A stretch of DNA of 50,825 bases, taken from contig PMYN01000080.1 of the NCBI GenBank assembly GCA_003171215.1, positions 9,112 to 59,936 on the forward strand, in the 5' to 3' direction. A program made the position numbers and the translations under genes. Origin of the DNA: Gemmatimonadota bacterium (GTDB taxonomy: Bacteria; Gemmatimonadota; Gemmatimonadetes; Gemmatimonadales; Gemmatimonadaceae). Below, piece by piece: positions 48,545 to 50,825 of this stretch. Within the stretch, counting starts at the first letter, position 1. Every line of letters begins with the position of its first letter. The notes under the pieces were generated by a model. The model was not told where the DNA came from, did not search any database, and saw nothing but the letters and a program-made list of their open reading frames with translations.

Positions 48545-48580
48545 AACAGCTTTGCCACGGAAATCCGCGGCAAAGCTGTT
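48545..48580. terminator. Bidirectional hairpin terminator
   Basis: AACAGCTTTGCC (48545-48556) pairs perfectly with GGCAAAGCTGTT (48569-48580), with three more inner pairs and an AAAT loop. It fills the 42-base gap between the convergent dehydratase and Bax-inhibitor-like genes. Confidence 0.85.
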
Positions 48581-48584
48581 GCGG

Positions 48585-49271
48585 TCAGTTCTTTCGACCC
48601 CCGCTCAGCAACGAGAGGATGAACAGGAACATGTTGAGCAGGTCGAGATAGATGCTCACGGCCGCGATCACGTAGTCATCGGGCCCGTACAGGTTCCGCA
48701 TCCGCCACGTGTCGAACACGAGCAGCCCGCTGAAGAGCAGGACGCCGACCGCGGCGATCCACGTGTAGCCCGCCTCGCTTCCGGAGATCCGCATGAGCAG
48801 GCTTGCCACGATCAGCACGACCAAGCCGACGACGAGGAAGCCTCTCCACGCACTGAAGTCGCGGCGGCTCAGGAACGAGTACATCGTGAGCGTTCCGAAC
48901 GCCGTGAACGTGAGCAGCCCGGCCTGCGACGAAATTCCCGGGCTGTGCTGCTCGGCGAAGGCGATGAACGGCGCGACGTAGAGCCCCATCGCGAAGGTGA
49001 ACAGGAACACGAATCCGATGTTCTGCGGAAACGAGGCGCGGGCTCTCTGCGCGAGCATGAGCGGGATGAACGCGCAAATGAAGGTGATTATCGGATGCTG
49101 GCTCACCGCCTGCATCATCGCCGGCTGCGTCATTGCGAACGCGACGGCTCCGACGGTGACCAGTATGCTCGCGAAAACAAGCGAGTACGTCCGCCGGATG
49201 AGCGTCGCGCGCTCTTCTCCGGTGCGGACGATCGTTCCCTGTTGTGGTATTGCGTATCTCGAAAAACCCAT
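48585..49271 (-). CDS. Bax inhibitor-1/YccA-family membrane protein
   Basis: 228 residues from the ATG at 49271, with GGAG upstream. Seven membrane segments are visible. The family motifs are present: NIGFVFLFTFAMGLYVAPFIAF near the third and fourth helices, QAGLLTFTAFGTLTMYSFLSRRDFS, and a closing region LLVFDTWRMRNLYGPDDYVIAAVSIYLDLLNMFLFILSLLSG with the conserved Asp pair (FDT, YLD). BI-1/YccA proteins act as pH-gated calcium leak channels or as modulators of FtsH. This is an ordinary full-length member. Confidence 0.95.
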   Translation of the reverse strand: MGFSRYAIPQQGTIVRTGEERATLIRRTYSLVFASILVTVGAVAFAMTQPAMMQAVSQHPIITFICAFIPLMLAQRARASFPQNIGFVFLFTFAMGLYVAPFIAFAEQHSPGISSQAGLLTFTAFGTLTMYSFLSRRDFSAWRGFLVVGLVVLIVASLLMRISGSEAGYTWIAAVGVLLFSGLLVFDTWRMRNLYGPDDYVIAAVSIYLDLLNMFLFILSLLSGGRKN

Positions 49272-49368
49272 CCATGGCGCTCCGTGAAAGACTCTCAATT
49301 ATAACCCGGTCGAGCGGAAACGTTCTAAGGCAGGGGTGAGAGGCGAGAGAGATGGGAGTGGGGAGATG

Positions 49369-49543
49369 GATGCGGGATGCGGAATTTCGACCCGATGCAG
49401 GATGCGGGGTTGGGATGCAGGAAGCGGGAAAGCGCGGATGCGAAATGCGGATACTACCCGAGCAGTGCCCGAATCTCGCATTCCTACCGCATTTCGCATC
49501 CTGCCTTTCCCGCACTCCGGATCCCAACCCCGCATCCCGCATC
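49369..49543. repeat. GATGCGGG-family hairpin repeat
   Basis: The first 30 bases match the imuA leader repeat (28190-28219) at 29 positions. After this comes a very long hairpin: arms of about 58 bases (49394-49451 and 49486-49543), mostly complementary and built of GGATGCGG words, around a 34-base loop. It fills most of the gap between the Bax-inhibitor gene (upstream, same strand) and the DUF4097-type gene. Confidence 0.92.
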
Positions 49544-49552
49544 TCGGTCGTT

Positions 49553-50431
49553 CTACGGCGCCGCGACCGTCCCATTCGCGTTGAGCTTGTGCAGCGCCGC
49601 CGATCCCGTCACCGTGCCGATCTCCACCTTGCGGCCGCCGGTGCCCAATGCGGCCGAGAACTCCTTGTCTTCTCCCTTCAAGGCGGCGCTCGCGAAGTCG
49701 CTCGTGAGGCTGCCGAGCACGGTCGTCATGTGCACCATGCCGTCGAACTTCTCCGGCAGGTACGCGCTCACCGAGCCGTTCACCGACTTCGCGCGCACCG
49801 GACCGTCCGGGCCGAGCGTCGTCATCCGGACGTCCACGTCGCCGTTCATGGTCTCGGCGTCCACCGGTCCCACCGACGTCGCGACCTTGATCGTGCCGTT
49901 CATCGTTCGCGCCATCACGGGAGCCGTGGCCGCCACGCCGACCGAGCCGTTCATCGTGTATGCGTCGACTTTCACGCCGGTCGGCACGTACACGGTGAAC
50001 GCGACGCTCGCGTCCGTGTTGTGCCCTCGCAGCTTGCTCGCCAAGCCGCTGTTCGCCGAATGGTAGTAGCCGGCGGCGGCGCATGTCCCGCCTTGCCACA
50101 GCGCACAGATCGTCGGGCCGTTCGCGCCGTTTACGGTCTCGAACTTGACGTCGCGCTTGGGATCGCCGCGCTTCCACCGCACCTCGGCGGTCACGCGAAC
50201 GTTTCCGTCGGTGGAGGGCTTCACCTCCACGGAACCGTTCGCGTTCCGCACGTACACGGTGGCGGGCGCGCTCACCGGCGCGTTCCAGGCGAATGCCGCC
50301 GGATCGACCTGCTCGGGGCCGCTGGAACTGACGATGCAAGCGCCGGCCGAAAGTGCGCCGACGGCCAGAAGGCCGAACGCGGTGACGCGCGCGGCCTTCC
50401 GTGTATTCGAAGCTGTCGTGACTGCGGGCAT
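49553..50431 (-). CDS. DUF4097-type lipoprotein with repeated VNG/MNG beta-helix turns
   Basis: 292 residues from the ATG at 50431; GGAGG stands eight bases upstream. The signal has a lipobox-like end (ALSAGAC). The rest is a series of short beta turns with TMNGSV, TMNGTI, TMNGDV, SVNGSV and TVTGSA about every 20 residues, the mark of the DUF4097/DUF2807 putative adhesin fold (right-handed beta helix). Such proteins often accompany anti-sigma or stress regulators; their role is unknown. A second member lies directly upstream on the same strand (50469 onward), so the two form a pair. Confidence 0.85.
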   Translation of the reverse strand: MPAVTTASNTRKAARVTAFGLLAVGALSAGACIVSSSGPEQVDPAAFAWNAPVSAPATVYVRNANGSVEVKPSTDGNVRVTAEVRWKRGDPKRDVKFETVNGANGPTICALWQGGTCAAAGYYHSANSGLASKLRGHNTDASVAFTVYVPTGVKVDAYTMNGSVGVAATAPVMARTMNGTIKVATSVGPVDAETMNGDVDVRMTTLGPDGPVRAKSVNGSVSAYLPEKFDGMVHMTTVLGSLTSDFASAALKGEDKEFSAALGTGGRKVEIGTVTGSAALHKLNANGTVAAP

Positions 50432-50468
50432 GAGTGTTCCTCCGTTACCCAAGCCCTACGAGACTATC

Positions 50469-50825
50469 TCACGAGAGTTTCCGCAAACGGATGCTGCCGT
50501 TGACGGTCGAGAGCCGCAGCGTGGGGCCGCCCTTTCCGAGCGTCGCGTGCAGGCGGCGCGGGCTGAACGAGCCCTCCACCGTCAGCGGGAAATCGCTGGA
50601 GAGGCGGCCGTTCACGGTGTGCATCTCCACGTCCGCGTTCACCGATGCGGGAAGCGAGACCGTGATGGTCCCGTTCACCGTGCTGAACTCGGTGTGATCG
50701 CCGTCGAGCCTCGCGGAGCTCACCATGACGTCGCCGTTGGTCGTGTGCGCCGTCACCGAGCCGCCGGTCGAGCGTGCGTCGATGCTTCCGTTCACCGTGT
50801 GCGCGACGACGTTCGAGGTCGCGCC
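50469..50825 (-). CDS. DUF4097-type protein, C-terminal part only
   Basis: 119 codons are in the window; the 5' end lies beyond the right edge. The visible part has the same turn repeat as its neighbour: HTVNGSIDARSTGG, HTTNGDVMVSS, STVNGTITVSL, HTVNGRLSSDF, STVNGSIRLRK. It ends with TAG-free TGA at 50469. The gap to the next gene is 37 bases, so they are probably co-transcribed and arose by duplication. Confidence 0.85.
   Translation of the reverse strand, partial: GATSNVVAHTVNGSIDARSTGGSVTAHTTNGDVMVSSARLDGDHTEFSTVNGTITVSLPASVNADVEMHTVNGRLSSDFPLTVEGSFSPRRLHATLGKGGPTLRLSTVNGSIRLRKLS

Overview
This is a GC-rich, gene-dense bacterial chromosomal segment with no rRNA, tRNA, transposase, phage gene or CRISPR array that I can see. 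The gene content fits the phylum Gemmatimonadota, or a relative with a similar lifestyle such as Acidobacteriota. The clues are two Asp-box/BNR 'sortilin-like' secreted proteins, two PadR plus orphan MacB/FtsX-like permease pairs of the ADOP type, an imuA-imuB-dnaE2 mutasome, BIG2-domain lipoproteins and many exported hydrolases. The phylum call is inference from gene content only.

Left part (1-20 kb). A minus-strand run (5501 to 263) encodes a DinB-like protein, an RDD membrane protein, an acetamidase/formamidase and two membrane proteins with duplicated His motifs. Next come a DEAD-box RNA helicase and a divergent FecR-like regulator. A possible cold-response group follows: a fatty-acid desaturase, divergent from a cold-shock protein gene with a long leader, ribosomal protein S21 and a small conserved protein, closed by a UUCG-capped terminator. 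After that are a large BNR-repeat protein, an amidohydrolase lipoprotein with a possible leaderless promoter, a peptidase M1/DUF350/lytic transglycosylase run, an ornithine cyclodeaminase-like/GNAT pair, a small membrane protein behind a perfect palindrome, and a VOC protein.

Middle part (20.7-28.3 kb). This is the most unusual stretch. The SOS mutasome genes dnaE2, imuB and imuA are all on the minus strand, but a plus-strand Tat-signal M19 dipeptidase gene splits dnaE2 from imuAB. Several short repeat elements built on CCGTCTG/CCGTCCG words lie in frame inside dnaE2, inside imuB, at the N-terminus of the dipeptidase and in the gap between dipeptidase and imuB. dnaE2 carries two further unrelated repeats in frame. 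A different repeat family fills the imuA leader and recurs near 49.4 kb. The imuA promoter has a GAAC-N7-GAAG direct repeat in its spacer, resembling the alphaproteobacterial-type LexA box.

Right part (28.4-50.8 kb). A RelE/RHH toxin-antitoxin pair with a palindromic operator is followed by a second DinB-like gene, a lipoprotein gene and a BIG2/metallopeptidase lipoprotein gene, then a broken cupin gene. Two PadR-ADOP modules, facing opposite ways, bracket a SIMPL protein, an exported TldD/TldE-like pair and a serine hydrolase. A membrane glycosyltransferase-like protein, an XdhC-family protein and a pterin dehydratase are translationally coupled. A Bax-inhibitor-1 family protein, a large hairpin repeat and two DUF4097-type proteins (the last cut by the window edge) close the window.

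Throughout, many adjacent genes overlap by 1-4 bases (ATGA, TGATG, TAATG), which points to translational coupling and helped choose starts.
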